Positions 45,200-53,012 of a stretch of 64,000 nucleotides of DNA are shown in pieces. A program made the position numbers and the translations under genes. Every line of letters starts with the position of its first letter. Within the stretch, counting starts at the first letter, position 1. The DNA comes from CAXMST01 sp038206985 (GTDB lineage: Bacteria > Actinomycetota > Thermoleophilia > Solirubrobacterales > 70-9): assembly GCA_038206985.1 (NCBI GenBank), contig JBBRAH010000013.1, forward strand, positions 1-64,000. Direction: 5' to 3'. Below the pieces are notes generated by a model, which saw only the letters and a list, made by a program, of their open reading frames with translations, searched no databases and had not been told where the DNA came from.

Positions 45200-46661
45200 C
45201 CGGCTCGGGATTGTGCCGTATGTGTGAGACGATCACCGCGGCAACCGTTGCCAGGGCGAAGGCACAGACGCCGAGACCCCAGCCGCCGGAAACGTCACTC
45301 ATGAAGTGGACCCCGAGGTAGACGCGGGTCAAACCGATCGCCACCGTGAGCAGAATTCCCGCGACCAGTAGCGCCGTACCCCCGCTCCAACCGGGCCGCA
45401 GCCGGACCGTCGCGGCAATCGCCAGCCAGGCGTAGACCACCGAGTAGGCCGCGTGCCCGCTCGGGTAGGACTGGCCACCGGCACCGATCAACGCACCGGT
45501 CTGCCGGGGCCGGTCGATGAGCGCCTTGAACTCGGGCACGGCGATCAGCAGCAAGATCACGGCCCCCACCAGAATCCCGAACTCGACCCAATGGCGCCGG
45601 ACGCCGAACACGGTCGCTGCAACTGCGGAGACAATCACGAGCGCCACCGGGCTGCCGAGCGCGGTAATTGCCTTGCAGACCGAGGTGAGCCAATCACTCC
45701 GGATGCCTCCGACGAAGTCGATCGCCTCGGTATCACCGGCGGTCGGCCCCGGATCGTCGCCGACGATCAGCGCGAATGCGATGAAGACGAAGCCACCGAC
45801 CGCGAGCGCGGCGGCCGGCCCCGTCAGCTCCAGCCCGAGCCCGCCGGGAGTCAACCGCTCCCAGAGGAAGCGCACCTGTGGACCGAGCCGCAGCAGGGGG
45901 CGCAGCCAGGCCCGCTCGCGCATCTCCTCCTCGACCTTCGCCCGGTTCTCGGCGACCCGCAGGTAGCGGACCGTGACGATGATCCCGACGACCAGCGCCA
46001 CCATGAGGCCGAAGTAGAGGAAGCCCTGCTCGGCGGCGTGGATCACCGCGTCCAGATTCTGGGAGGCGAAGTAGCCGAGCAATGTGAAGAACGAGGCCCA
46101 GAGTCCCGTCCCGAGGATGCTGAACGGCGCCATCCGCGAATAGGTCATTCCCGAGCTGCCCGCGATGAAGGGGGCCAGTGCACGAACCACGCCGATGAAG
46201 CGGCCAATCAGGATCGTCTTGCCGCCGTGCCGGTCGAAGTAGCCCTCGACCTGCTCGAGGCGCTCCCGGGTGAGCTTCACCCGGTTGCCGTGCTCGAGCA
46301 CGAAGCCACGCCCGAGTTTGGCGCCCAGGAAGAAGCTCGCCGTGTCGCCAAGGAAGGCGCCGCCCCAGGCAAGCGCGATCGTCAGCAGGACCGAGGTCTC
46401 GCCCTGGCCGGCGACGGCGCCGCCGAGCACGACGATCGTCTCGCCCGGCGCGACGAGTCCGACGAACGCGCCGGTCTCCAGGAACGCCAGGGCGAAGACC
46501 AGCAGGTAGGTCCACTTGCCAAGCGTGCTGGAGATATCGGCGAGCAGCTGCTGGACGTCGAACTCCGGGAAGAACGAGCGGTAGAGGAAATAGACGACGA
46601 CGACGCCAGCGACGATCGCGGCGAGCCGGACCCTGCCCTTCCTGTCCTTGGGCAGATGCAT
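45189..46661 (-). CDS. DedA membrane protein fused to PAP2 phosphatase
   Basis: 490 residues from ATG 46661, which overlaps the ispE stop by one base (TGATG). Residues about 30-210 are a DedA/SNARE-associated domain: FLETGAFVGLVAPGETIVVLGG, GGAFLGDTASFFLG and the signature LIGRFIGVVRALAPFIAGSSG. Residues about 285-480 are a PAP2 phosphatase: FKALIDRPRQ, YPSGHAAYSVVYAW and LTRVYLGVHFMSD, giving the catalytic His residues. DedA proteins move undecaprenyl phosphate across the membrane, and PAP2 enzymes dephosphorylate undecaprenyl diphosphate. The fusion may therefore recycle the lipid carrier in one protein. Phosphatidic-acid metabolism is an alternative. Confidence 0.9.
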   Translation of the reverse strand: MHLPKDRKGRVRLAAIVAGVVVVYFLYRSFFPEFDVQQLLADISSTLGKWTYLLVFALAFLETGAFVGLVAPGETIVVLGGAVAGQGETSVLLTIALAWGGAFLGDTASFFLGAKLGRGFVLEHGNRVKLTRERLEQVEGYFDRHGGKTILIGRFIGVVRALAPFIAGSSGMTYSRMAPFSILGTGLWASFFTLLGYFASQNLDAVIHAAEQGFLYFGLMVALVVGIIVTVRYLRVAENRAKVEEEMRERAWLRPLLRLGPQVRFLWERLTPGGLGLELTGPAAALAVGGFVFIAFALIVGDDPGPTAGDTEAIDFVGGIRSDWLTSVCKAITALGSPVALVIVSAVAATVFGVRRHWVEFGILVGAVILLLIAVPEFKALIDRPRQTGALIGAGGQSYPSGHAAYSVVYAWLAIAATVRLRPGWSGGTALLVAGILLTVAIGLTRVYLGVHFMSDVSGGWGLGVCAFALATVAAVIVSHIRHNPEPDEH

Positions 46662-47503
46662 CAGAGCCAACTCTGGGGGGCGGTGACAATGGCGTTGGCA
46701 TAGCGAGCCGGAAGCGCGGCGGCCGCAGCATCGGCCCGGGCGATGTCGGTGAAGAGCCCCACCGCAGTCGGACCGGAGCCCGTGGGGAGGGCGACCTCGG
46801 CCCCGACCTCGCGGAGAGCCTCCAGAGCCCGCTCGATATCGGGCAGCAGGCTGATTGCCGCTTCGGCGAGATCGTTGACGAGCAGCTCCGCATAGCCCAG
46901 CGGTGAGGCTCCTCGCACGGCGGCGGCATGCAGCCTCGTGGCGAGCTCATCGAGCTCCTCAGCACCACGCGCCGCGCCCAGCCGGTCGGCCTCCGCGAAC
47001 ACCTCGGGCGTTGAGAGGCCGCGCTCGTCGGGAATCAGCACCGCCGCCCACTCTCCCGGTTCCGGCAGGGGCTCCAGGCGCTCGCCGGCGCCGCGGACCA
47101 GGGCGAAGACGGGATCGATCTGGGAGGGGACGTCGGCGCCGATCCGGGCCGCGATCGAGGCGAGCGTCTGCGGCTCGATCTCGTCCGCGGCCAGGCGCAA
47201 CACCGCGGCGGCGTCGGCGCTGCCACCACCCAGTCCGGCGGCCACTGGGACTCGCTTGTCGATCTCGATCCGGACAGGGTCGGCCGCCCAGCCGGCCGCG
47301 CGCAACTCCCGCAATGCGACGTCGGCGAGGTTGGGAACGGAAACCGTCCCGCAGACCACCTCGTCGGAGCCGTCACTCGCGGGCCCGACCGTGATCCTGT
47401 CGGCCAGGGTGAGCGGCTGAAACAGCGAGCAGAGCTCATGCAGGCCGTCCTCCCTCGTCGGTCCCACGTACAGGCAGAGGTTGAGCTTGGCCGGGGCGAT
47501 CAC
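46661..47503 (-). CDS. ispE: 4-diphosphocytidyl-2-C-methyl-D-erythritol kinase
   Basis: 280 residues. It phosphorylates CDP-methylerythritol in the MEP pathway to isoprenoids. GHMP-kinase features: APAKLNLCLYVG at the start, the ATP loop VPVAAGLGGGSADAAAVLRL, and ALPTGSGPTAVGLF near the end. The GTG start overlaps the rsmA stop (GTGA), and its stop overlaps the DedA-PAP2 start. rsmA-ispE is a widely conserved pair; here a carrier-lipid recycling gene is appended. Confidence 0.95.
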   Translation of the reverse strand: MIAPAKLNLCLYVGPTREDGLHELCSLFQPLTLADRITVGPASDGSDEVVCGTVSVPNLADVALRELRAAGWAADPVRIEIDKRVPVAAGLGGGSADAAAVLRLAADEIEPQTLASIAARIGADVPSQIDPVFALVRGAGERLEPLPEPGEWAAVLIPDERGLSTPEVFAEADRLGAARGAEELDELATRLHAAAVRGASPLGYAELLVNDLAEAAISLLPDIERALEALREVGAEVALPTGSGPTAVGLFTDIARADAAAAALPARYANAIVTAPQSWL

Positions 47504-48315
47504 TGCAGGGCCTCGGCGAGTTGCAGATGCAGCGGCGGCGCCAGCATCTCGGCCCGCGCATCCTGGGGCATGCCGATCGCGCGCAGCGCCTCGCGGGCGT
47601 TGTGGCGGATCTCCGCCGGCCTGGGTCGCGGCACCGGCTCCCCGGCCGCAAGTGCCTCCTCCTCGCGGCGGGAGGCGGCCAGCTCCAGCGACTTCGGGAT
47701 CGTCTTGCGCCGGTGGGCGAAGGAGTCCCTGATCAACTCGATGCTGCGGCCACTGGGGGCCGGACCCCGCCGCCTCAGGGCGAGCAGCGCCGAGTCGACC
47801 CTGGGTCGGGGGACGAATACCGCCGGATCGACCTTGCGCAGCATCCGCACCTCGCAGCTGAGCTGCAGCACCACGCTCGGCGAGCCGTAGGTGCGCGAGC
47901 CCGGGCGCGCCCGCAGACGCTCGGCGATCTCGCGCTGGACCATCACGGTCCAGCGCCGCAGAGAGGGCAGTTCGGCGACGGTCTTGAGTAACAGGGGCGT
48001 GGCCACTGAGTACGGAAGGTTGGCGACCATCGCGGTCGGCGCCGGGTCCAGTTCGCTCAGCTCGGTGCGCATCGCATCCGCCCAGATGATCTGCAGGGAG
48101 CCGTGATCGGCGGCAAGCGGGTCGAGGTGCTCGCGGAGGCGCTCGTCGATCTCGATCAGGTGCACGGCGCGCGCGGCCTCGACGAGCCGCCGCGTGAGCA
48201 CGCCTTCCCCCCCGCCGACCTCGAGCACGACGTCCTCCTCCTCCAGCGCCGCGTCGGCGAGGATCGCGTCGAGCAGATTTCCGTCCGCGAGAAAGTTCTG
48301 GCCGAGCCTCACCAC
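47500..48315 (-). CDS. rsmA: 16S rRNA dimethyladenosine transferase (KsgA)
   Basis: 271 residues. It dimethylates two adenines (A1518/A1519, E. coli numbers) in helix 45 of 16S rRNA using SAM. Motifs: LGQNFLADGNLLDAILADA, VVLEVGGGEGVLTRRLVE (SAM loop), HLIEIDERLREHL and MVANLPYSVATPLLLK (the NLPY catalytic motif), then VQREIAERLRARPGSRTYG. Complete. Confidence 0.96.
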   Translation of the reverse strand: MVRLGQNFLADGNLLDAILADAALEEEDVVLEVGGGEGVLTRRLVEAARAVHLIEIDERLREHLDPLAADHGSLQIIWADAMRTELSELDPAPTAMVANLPYSVATPLLLKTVAELPSLRRWTVMVQREIAERLRARPGSRTYGSPSVVLQLSCEVRMLRKVDPAVFVPRPRVDSALLALRRRGPAPSGRSIELIRDSFAHRRKTIPKSLELAASRREEEALAAGEPVPRPRPAEIRHNAREALRAIGMPQDARAEMLAPPLHLQLAEALQ

Positions 48316-48355
48316 GAGCTCACCGGGCCCCGCCCTCCTTGGCCGCTGGGGCCGT

Positions 48356-49132
48356 TCACCAGCCGAACAGCCTCGCCGCGTTGGCCTCGATCACGCGCTC
48401 CTGCTCGAAGGGGTCAACCCCGCGCGCCTCGGCCACGACCTCGGCGGTGAGCACTACGTTGGCCGGCTCGTTGCGCTTGCCGCGAACCTCCTGCGGCGCC
48501 AGATAGGGACTGTCGGTCTCGACCAGAAGCAGTTCGTCGGGCACCAGAGCCGCCGCCTCGCGCAACTCCTCCGCCTTCGGGTAGGTCACGTTGCCTGCGA
48601 AGGAGACGTACCAGCCATGCTTGACCGCTGTCTCCGCCTGGGCGGGGCCCGCGCTGAAACAGTGCAGGATCACCTCGACACCCTCGGCCTCGGCCTCGAG
48701 CAGTTCGAAGCAGCCGCTGACCGCCTCGCCGGCCCCGGGCCCGGCGCTGTCGCGCATGTGGATCACGAGCGGCTTGCCGACCCCGCGGGCGATCGCGATC
48801 TGTGCCTCGAAGGCGCGGACCTGGTCGCCGCGCGGGGCGTTGTCGCGGTAGTAGTCGAGCCCGGTCTCACCGATCGCCCTGACCAACGGGTCGGCGGCGA
48901 GCTCGCGGATCGCCCCGGCGGCGTCATCGTCGAAGCCCGTGGCGGAGTTGGGGTGGCGGCCGACTGCGGCGAAGACCTCGTCGAACTGCCGGGCCGCCTC
49001 GATCGCCTCGACGTTGGAGCGCTCATCCATCCCGACGGTGAGGATGCGGCGCACGCCGTTCTGCTGAGCGGAGGCGACGAGGTCAGCGTCCGGGGGCTCG
49101 CAGGCGCCGAGGTGGGCGTGGGTATCGACCAT
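48356..49132 (-). CDS. tatD: TatD-family metal-dependent DNase/hydrolase
   Basis: 258 residues from ATG 49132; the frame upstream of it is low quality. Metal motifs: VDTHAHLGACE, AAVGRHPNSATG, AIGETGLDYYRD, LVIHMRDS, VILHCFSAG and LVETDSPYLAPQ. These fit the TatD/YcfH TIM-barrel nuclease family, acting on DNA 3' ends or D-amino-acid-like substrates. It is 40 bases upstream of rsmA, the common metG-tatD-rsmA-ispE order (here metG is separated by two genes). Confidence 0.94.
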   Translation of the reverse strand: MVDTHAHLGACEPPDADLVASAQQNGVRRILTVGMDERSNVEAIEAARQFDEVFAAVGRHPNSATGFDDDAAGAIRELAADPLVRAIGETGLDYYRDNAPRGDQVRAFEAQIAIARGVGKPLVIHMRDSAGPGAGEAVSGCFELLEAEAEGVEVILHCFSAGPAQAETAVKHGWYVSFAGNVTYPKAEELREAAALVPDELLLVETDSPYLAPQEVRGKRNEPANVVLTAEVVAEARGVDPFEQERVIEANAARLFGW

Positions 49133-49181
49133 CGGCAGGAGTCTAGGCGGGCGCTCCCCGGGCCGGGCCCGGCTGTCGCCT

Positions 49182-50456
49182 TCAGCGGAAGCGGTAGGTG
49201 CGGCGGTCCTTGCCGGCAAAAAGGAGCTCGTCGACCGCCGCCGCCTTGACCGTGAGCTTGGCCTTGTGCTTGCCCTTCTTCAGCTTCTTCGCCGTGCGCT
49301 TGCCGAGCTTGAAAGTCAGCTTGCCCGCGCCACCCCGGGATGCGGTCCCGGTGGCGCTGCCCGCGGAGCGCTTCCGCTTGCCGATCTTCAACTTGGCCAC
49401 GCCCTCGACGGAGCAGTCCGCCGCCGGGCATGTGAACTTGACGCGCAGCTTCTTCCCCGCCCTGAGCTTGCCCGAGCTGAGCACGATCAGCGAGTCCGAA
49501 GCACTCGACTCGTCGGCGCCGATGTCCATGGCGGAACCCTGAAGGCGCGGCGATCCCTCGATATCGAGTGGACCCGAACTGTCGCCCGTGCCGGCATCGA
49601 TGGTCACCGAGCCGGGAAGCTGGCGGAAGTCCTGAGCCCCGGCCGCCGCGAACAGCGGCGCGTCGGACTGCATACCCGCGCCGGGCGCCAAAACGGCATC
49701 GGCGCCGATCGCCTGCTCACCGCTGGAGTTGGTCTGGCTCGCCGTCAAGGTTGCTGTTTGCGCGGCCTGGCTGTCGTAGGCGGCAAGACCCGCAGCACCC
49801 CCTCTGGCGATCGAGTTGATGACGGTGATGACAGGGTTGGTCGCCCAGTTGTTGTCGGCGACGATCGCGGATGACGCGTCCCCCAAGGCGATCGCGGTCG
49901 AGTTGCGCACCGTGAAGCTGCCGCCGAGCATCCCCGATGCGTAACTGTCCTCGACGAAGGCGACGCTGTTGAGGATCTGGGAGCCGGCACCCGCGAAGAG
50001 CGCTCCGCGTGCGCTGATGCCGAAGGCCAGGGCCGAGGTGCGGGAGATCACTCCGTCCGCGCCGACCTGGACTGCGAAGCCAAAATCACCGGGGTTGGTG
50101 GTCTCGACATCGAGGTTCCGGAGAGTGACGTTGGAGCTACCGTTGATGGTGCCGATACCCGAGCCAACGATCCGCGGCCGCGCACCGGGGTCCGCCGCCT
50201 CGACGGAAGTGCCCGCCAGCGGCATGAGGGCCGTCCCGACGTTGTAGGTGCCTCCCGCGAGCAGCACCCTGTCGCTATTCGTGACGCTACCGCCATTGAC
50301 CGCGTCGGTGATCGAGCAGGGATTTGCCTCGGGGCACGTCGCCTCCGGGCCGCTGCCCGCGGGGGAGGCATACCTGTTCGCCCCGAGTGCGGGTGACGCG
50401 AGAACGGACACCACGAGAGTCGCTGCGACGAAGGCCCCACCTGCAGTTCGAAACAC
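49182..50456 (-). CDS. Secreted right-handed beta-helix protein with basic C-terminal module
   Basis: About 424 residues from GTG 50456 (AGGAG 8 bases upstream). A signal peptide (AFVAATLVVSVLASPALGA) precedes a parallel beta-helix of about 290 residues with repeated short strands (ITVINSIARGG, SFTVRNSTAIALG). This resembles the choice-of-anchor-Q or polymorphic-outer-membrane-like repeats of exported actinobacterial proteins. A Cys pair (CPAADCSV) opens a final Ig-like domain rich in Lys (RAGKKLRVKF, KKLKKGKHKAKL), a module common in Thermoleophilia exoproteins. It may bind polysaccharide or acidic cell-wall polymers; that is inference. Confidence 0.8.
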   Translation of the reverse strand: MFRTAGGAFVAATLVVSVLASPALGANRYASPAGSGPEATCPEANPCSITDAVNGGSVTNSDRVLLAGGTYNVGTALMPLAGTSVEAADPGARPRIVGSGIGTINGSSNVTLRNLDVETTNPGDFGFAVQVGADGVISRTSALAFGISARGALFAGAGSQILNSVAFVEDSYASGMLGGSFTVRNSTAIALGDASSAIVADNNWATNPVITVINSIARGGAAGLAAYDSQAAQTATLTASQTNSSGEQAIGADAVLAPGAGMQSDAPLFAAAGAQDFRQLPGSVTIDAGTGDSSGPLDIEGSPRLQGSAMDIGADESSASDSLIVLSSGKLRAGKKLRVKFTCPAADCSVEGVAKLKIGKRKRSAGSATGTASRGGAGKLTFKLGKRTAKKLKKGKHKAKLTVKAAAVDELLFAGKDRRTYRFR

Positions 50457-50534
50457 CTTTCGCACTCCTATGCTTTCCCGAAATTTGACGCCCCTTGTAT
50501 GCACCAGAGACTACGCGGTTATGCTCAGAACACA

Positions 50535-51146
50535 ATGGCCGGCGAGCGAGACCACGAGGCGGGATCCGAAACGGAAGCCGGCGAGTGGCGGGAAATGGCA
50601 ACACCGCGCATCCCACCGGCTGAAAAGGACGAGATCCACTTCCTGATCCGGCCGCTGATCGCGATCGCCGGGCGTGCGGTTGGCGGGCCTCCGCCGAACA
50701 TCTTCACCACCCTCGCGCGGCACGGCAAGCTCTTCGCCCCCTGGCTCCTGTTCGCCGGCCGCCTGATGCCCGGCGGTAGCCTGCCTCGGCGTGACACCGA
50801 ACTGGTGATCCTCCGGGTCGCTCACAACACCCGCTGCCGCTACGAGTGGAATCACCACGTGCGCATCGGCGCCAAGGCGGGGCTCACCCCCGCGGTGATC
50901 GAGCGGGTCAAGGGCGGCCCCGGAGCCGGCGGCTGGAGCGAGCGCGAGCAGGCGCTGCTCGAGGCGACCGATGAGTTGCACGCCGAGAACTTCATCTGCG
51001 ACGCGACCTGGGCACGGCTCAGCGAGTTTCTCGAGCACCGCGAACTGATCGAGCTCTGCATGCTCGCCGGCCACTACGAGATGCTCGCCGGCACGATCAA
51101 CAGCGCCGGGATCCAGCCCGAGCGCACCTCTGACCGCGGCGACTGA
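50535..51146 (+). CDS. Carboxymuconolactone decarboxylase/AhpD-like family protein
   Basis: 203 residues from ATG 50535, 9 bases after TATGCT (50520-50525). The CMD fold is seen in PPPNIFTTLARHGKLFAPWLLF, RRDTELVILRVAHNTRCRYEWNHHVRIGAKAG, and LLEATDELHAENFICDATWARL. The peroxidase CxxC of AhpD is absent; one Cys and a WNHH motif remain, as in gamma-carboxymuconolactone decarboxylase-like and uncharacterised members. The reaction is unknown. It converges on metG with a 2-base gap. Confidence 0.87.
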   Translation: MAGERDHEAGSETEAGEWREMATPRIPPAEKDEIHFLIRPLIAIAGRAVGGPPPNIFTTLARHGKLFAPWLLFAGRLMPGGSLPRRDTELVILRVAHNTRCRYEWNHHVRIGAKAGLTPAVIERVKGGPGAGGWSEREQALLEATDELHAENFICDATWARLSEFLEHRELIELCMLAGHYEMLAGTINSAGIQPERTSDRGD

Positions 51147-51148
51147 CG

Positions 51149-52657
51149 CTAGGCGTCGAGCTTCGGAAACAGCGCCGCGATGCGCTCGGTCGCCGTGCCG
51201 CCCCCGCGCGATCCGAAGGCCGCCAGCGAGGTCGACTCCTCGCCGAGCGCCACCAGCAGCCGGCCGGTCGTCTCGGGCATGTAGGAGTGCAGGGCGAGGG
51301 TGACGACCCGCAGCCCCTCGGCGAGGCTGTAGAGCACCCGGTCGAGGTCGGCGGACTTCTCGTCATCCTTGGCCAGCTCCCAGGGCTTGTTCTCCTCGAC
51401 GTAGCGGTTGAGGCGCCGGACGCGCAGCCAGATCCGCTCGAGCGCCTGGGTCAGCTCGGCGCGGTCGAGCAGCTCCGCAACCTCGGTCTCCACTCCAGCC
51501 AGGCCACCGTCCCCGTCGGCCAGGGCAGGATCGACCCCGGCCTCCGGCACGACGCCGTCGCGATATCGCTCGAGCATCGCCAGCGTGCGGCTGGCGAGGT
51601 TGCCGTAATCGTTGGCCAGCTCGCTCTCGTAGCGGGCCTCGAAACCGGCGGGCGAGATCGAGCCGTCCTGGCCGAAGCTGACCTCGCGGAAGCAGTAGAA
51701 GCGGAGCGCGTCGGCGCCGAAGCGCTCGATTACCTCGAACGGGTCGAGCACGTTGCCGAGCGACTTCGACATCTTCTTCTCGCCCATCAGCAGGTAGCCG
51801 TGCACGTAGAGATGCTTGGGCAGCTCGATGTCGGCGGCCATCAGCAGGGCCGGCCAGTAGACCGAGTGGAACTTGAGGATGTCCTTGCCCATCACGTGGT
51901 AGTTGCAGGGCCAGAAGCGCTCGGTCAAGTCCTCGCCCTCGCGGGCATAAGCCAGGGCCGTGTAGTAGTTGAGCAGCGCGTCCCACCACACGTAGAGGAC
52001 CTGCTCGGGATCCCAGGGAACGGGGACGCCCCAGCTCAAGCGGGCGCGGGAGAGCGAGACGTCGCGCAGTCCCGACTTGATGAAGGCGAGAGCCTCGTTG
52101 CGGCGGAAGTCCGGTTGGACGAAGTCGGGGCGCTCGGCGAACAGCTTCTCGAGCGGCTCCTGAAAAGCGGAGAGCCTGAAGAACCAGTTCTCCTCGGTCT
52201 CCAGCTCCAGCACGATCTCGTGGATCGGGCAGGTGTGGTTCGGCCCCATCTCGGTCTCGCTCTTGAAATCCGCGCAGCGCGGGCAGTAGTAGCCCTCGTA
52301 GGTGCCCTCGTAGACGTGGCCGTTGTCGTGGACCCGCTGGATGACCTCCTGGACCCGCTCGACGTGCTCGGGGTCGGAGGTGCGGATGAAGAAGTCGTTG
52401 GAGGCACCGATCTTCGGCATCAACTCGCGGAAGCGCTGCGAGTTCTTGTCGGCGAGCTCACGGGGCTCGAGCCCCTGCTTCTCGGCCGCCTGGGCAACGG
52501 GCTCGCCGTGTTCGTCGGTGCCGGTGAGGAAGAAGACGTCCTCGCCGCGCTGGCGCATGTGCCGGGCGAGGATGTCGGCCCCGATCGACGTGTACGCATG
52601 GCCGAGGTGCGGCTCGGCGTTGACGTAGTAGATCGGGGTGGTGACGTAGTAGCTCAC
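51149..52657 (-). CDS. metG: Methionyl-tRNA synthetase
   Basis: 502 residues from GTG 52657; the upstream extension is antisense to another gene and not protein-like. It charges tRNA-Met. It begins MSYYVTTPIYYVN with the HIGH motif AEPHLGHAYT. The zinc/knuckle region YCPRCADFKSE...HTCPIHE, the KMSKS loop GEKKMSKSLGNVLDP and the anticodon-binding domain (VEENKPWELAKDDE) follow. It lacks the C-terminal EMAP-like dimerisation domain. Confidence 0.96.
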   Translation of the reverse strand: MSYYVTTPIYYVNAEPHLGHAYTSIGADILARHMRQRGEDVFFLTGTDEHGEPVAQAAEKQGLEPRELADKNSQRFRELMPKIGASNDFFIRTSDPEHVERVQEVIQRVHDNGHVYEGTYEGYYCPRCADFKSETEMGPNHTCPIHEIVLELETEENWFFRLSAFQEPLEKLFAERPDFVQPDFRRNEALAFIKSGLRDVSLSRARLSWGVPVPWDPEQVLYVWWDALLNYYTALAYAREGEDLTERFWPCNYHVMGKDILKFHSVYWPALLMAADIELPKHLYVHGYLLMGEKKMSKSLGNVLDPFEVIERFGADALRFYCFREVSFGQDGSISPAGFEARYESELANDYGNLASRTLAMLERYRDGVVPEAGVDPALADGDGGLAGVETEVAELLDRAELTQALERIWLRVRRLNRYVEENKPWELAKDDEKSADLDRVLYSLAEGLRVVTLALHSYMPETTGRLLVALGEESTSLAAFGSRGGGTATERIAALFPKLDA

Positions 52658-52741
52658 GGGGAGGCGCAGGATAGTTGGGTTGCCGCCGGGTGCCCGCACG
52701 GCGCGCGGTTGCGAGCGGCTCCGTCGCCCTAAGCTCGAGCT

Positions 52742-52993
52742 GTGGAGGACGTCCTTCAGATACTCGGCGCGATCGTCATCCTGATCGCGTTCATCGCTGC
52801 CCAGCGCGGGGCGATGTCGCCGCAGTCGAAGATCTACCTGTCGCTCAATCTGGTCGGCTCGGTGGTGCTCGCCGTGCTCGCGGCGCAGCACTCGGACTGG
52901 GGTTTCCTGCTGCTCGAGGGCGTCTGGGCAATCGCCTCCGCCTGGGGCCTGATCGAACTGGCCCGCGGACGCGGGCCAGAGCAGGCCCATTGA
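52742..52993 (+). CDS. Small three-helix membrane protein (CBU_0592-like)
   Basis: 83 residues starting at GTG 52742, 6 bases after TAAGCT (52730-52735). Three hydrophobic helices: ILGAIVILIAFIAAQRG, LSLNLVGSVVLAVLAAQ and WGFLLLEGVWAIASAWGLIEL. The short NLVGS motif and length match the CBU_0592 family of small membrane proteins of unknown function. It is in a convergent arrangement with the helicase gene. Confidence 0.78.
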   Translation: MEDVLQILGAIVILIAFIAAQRGAMSPQSKIYLSLNLVGSVVLAVLAAQHSDWGFLLLEGVWAIASAWGLIELARGRGPEQAH

Positions 52994-53012
52994 AGCGTGA
53001 GCCGCGCAGCCC

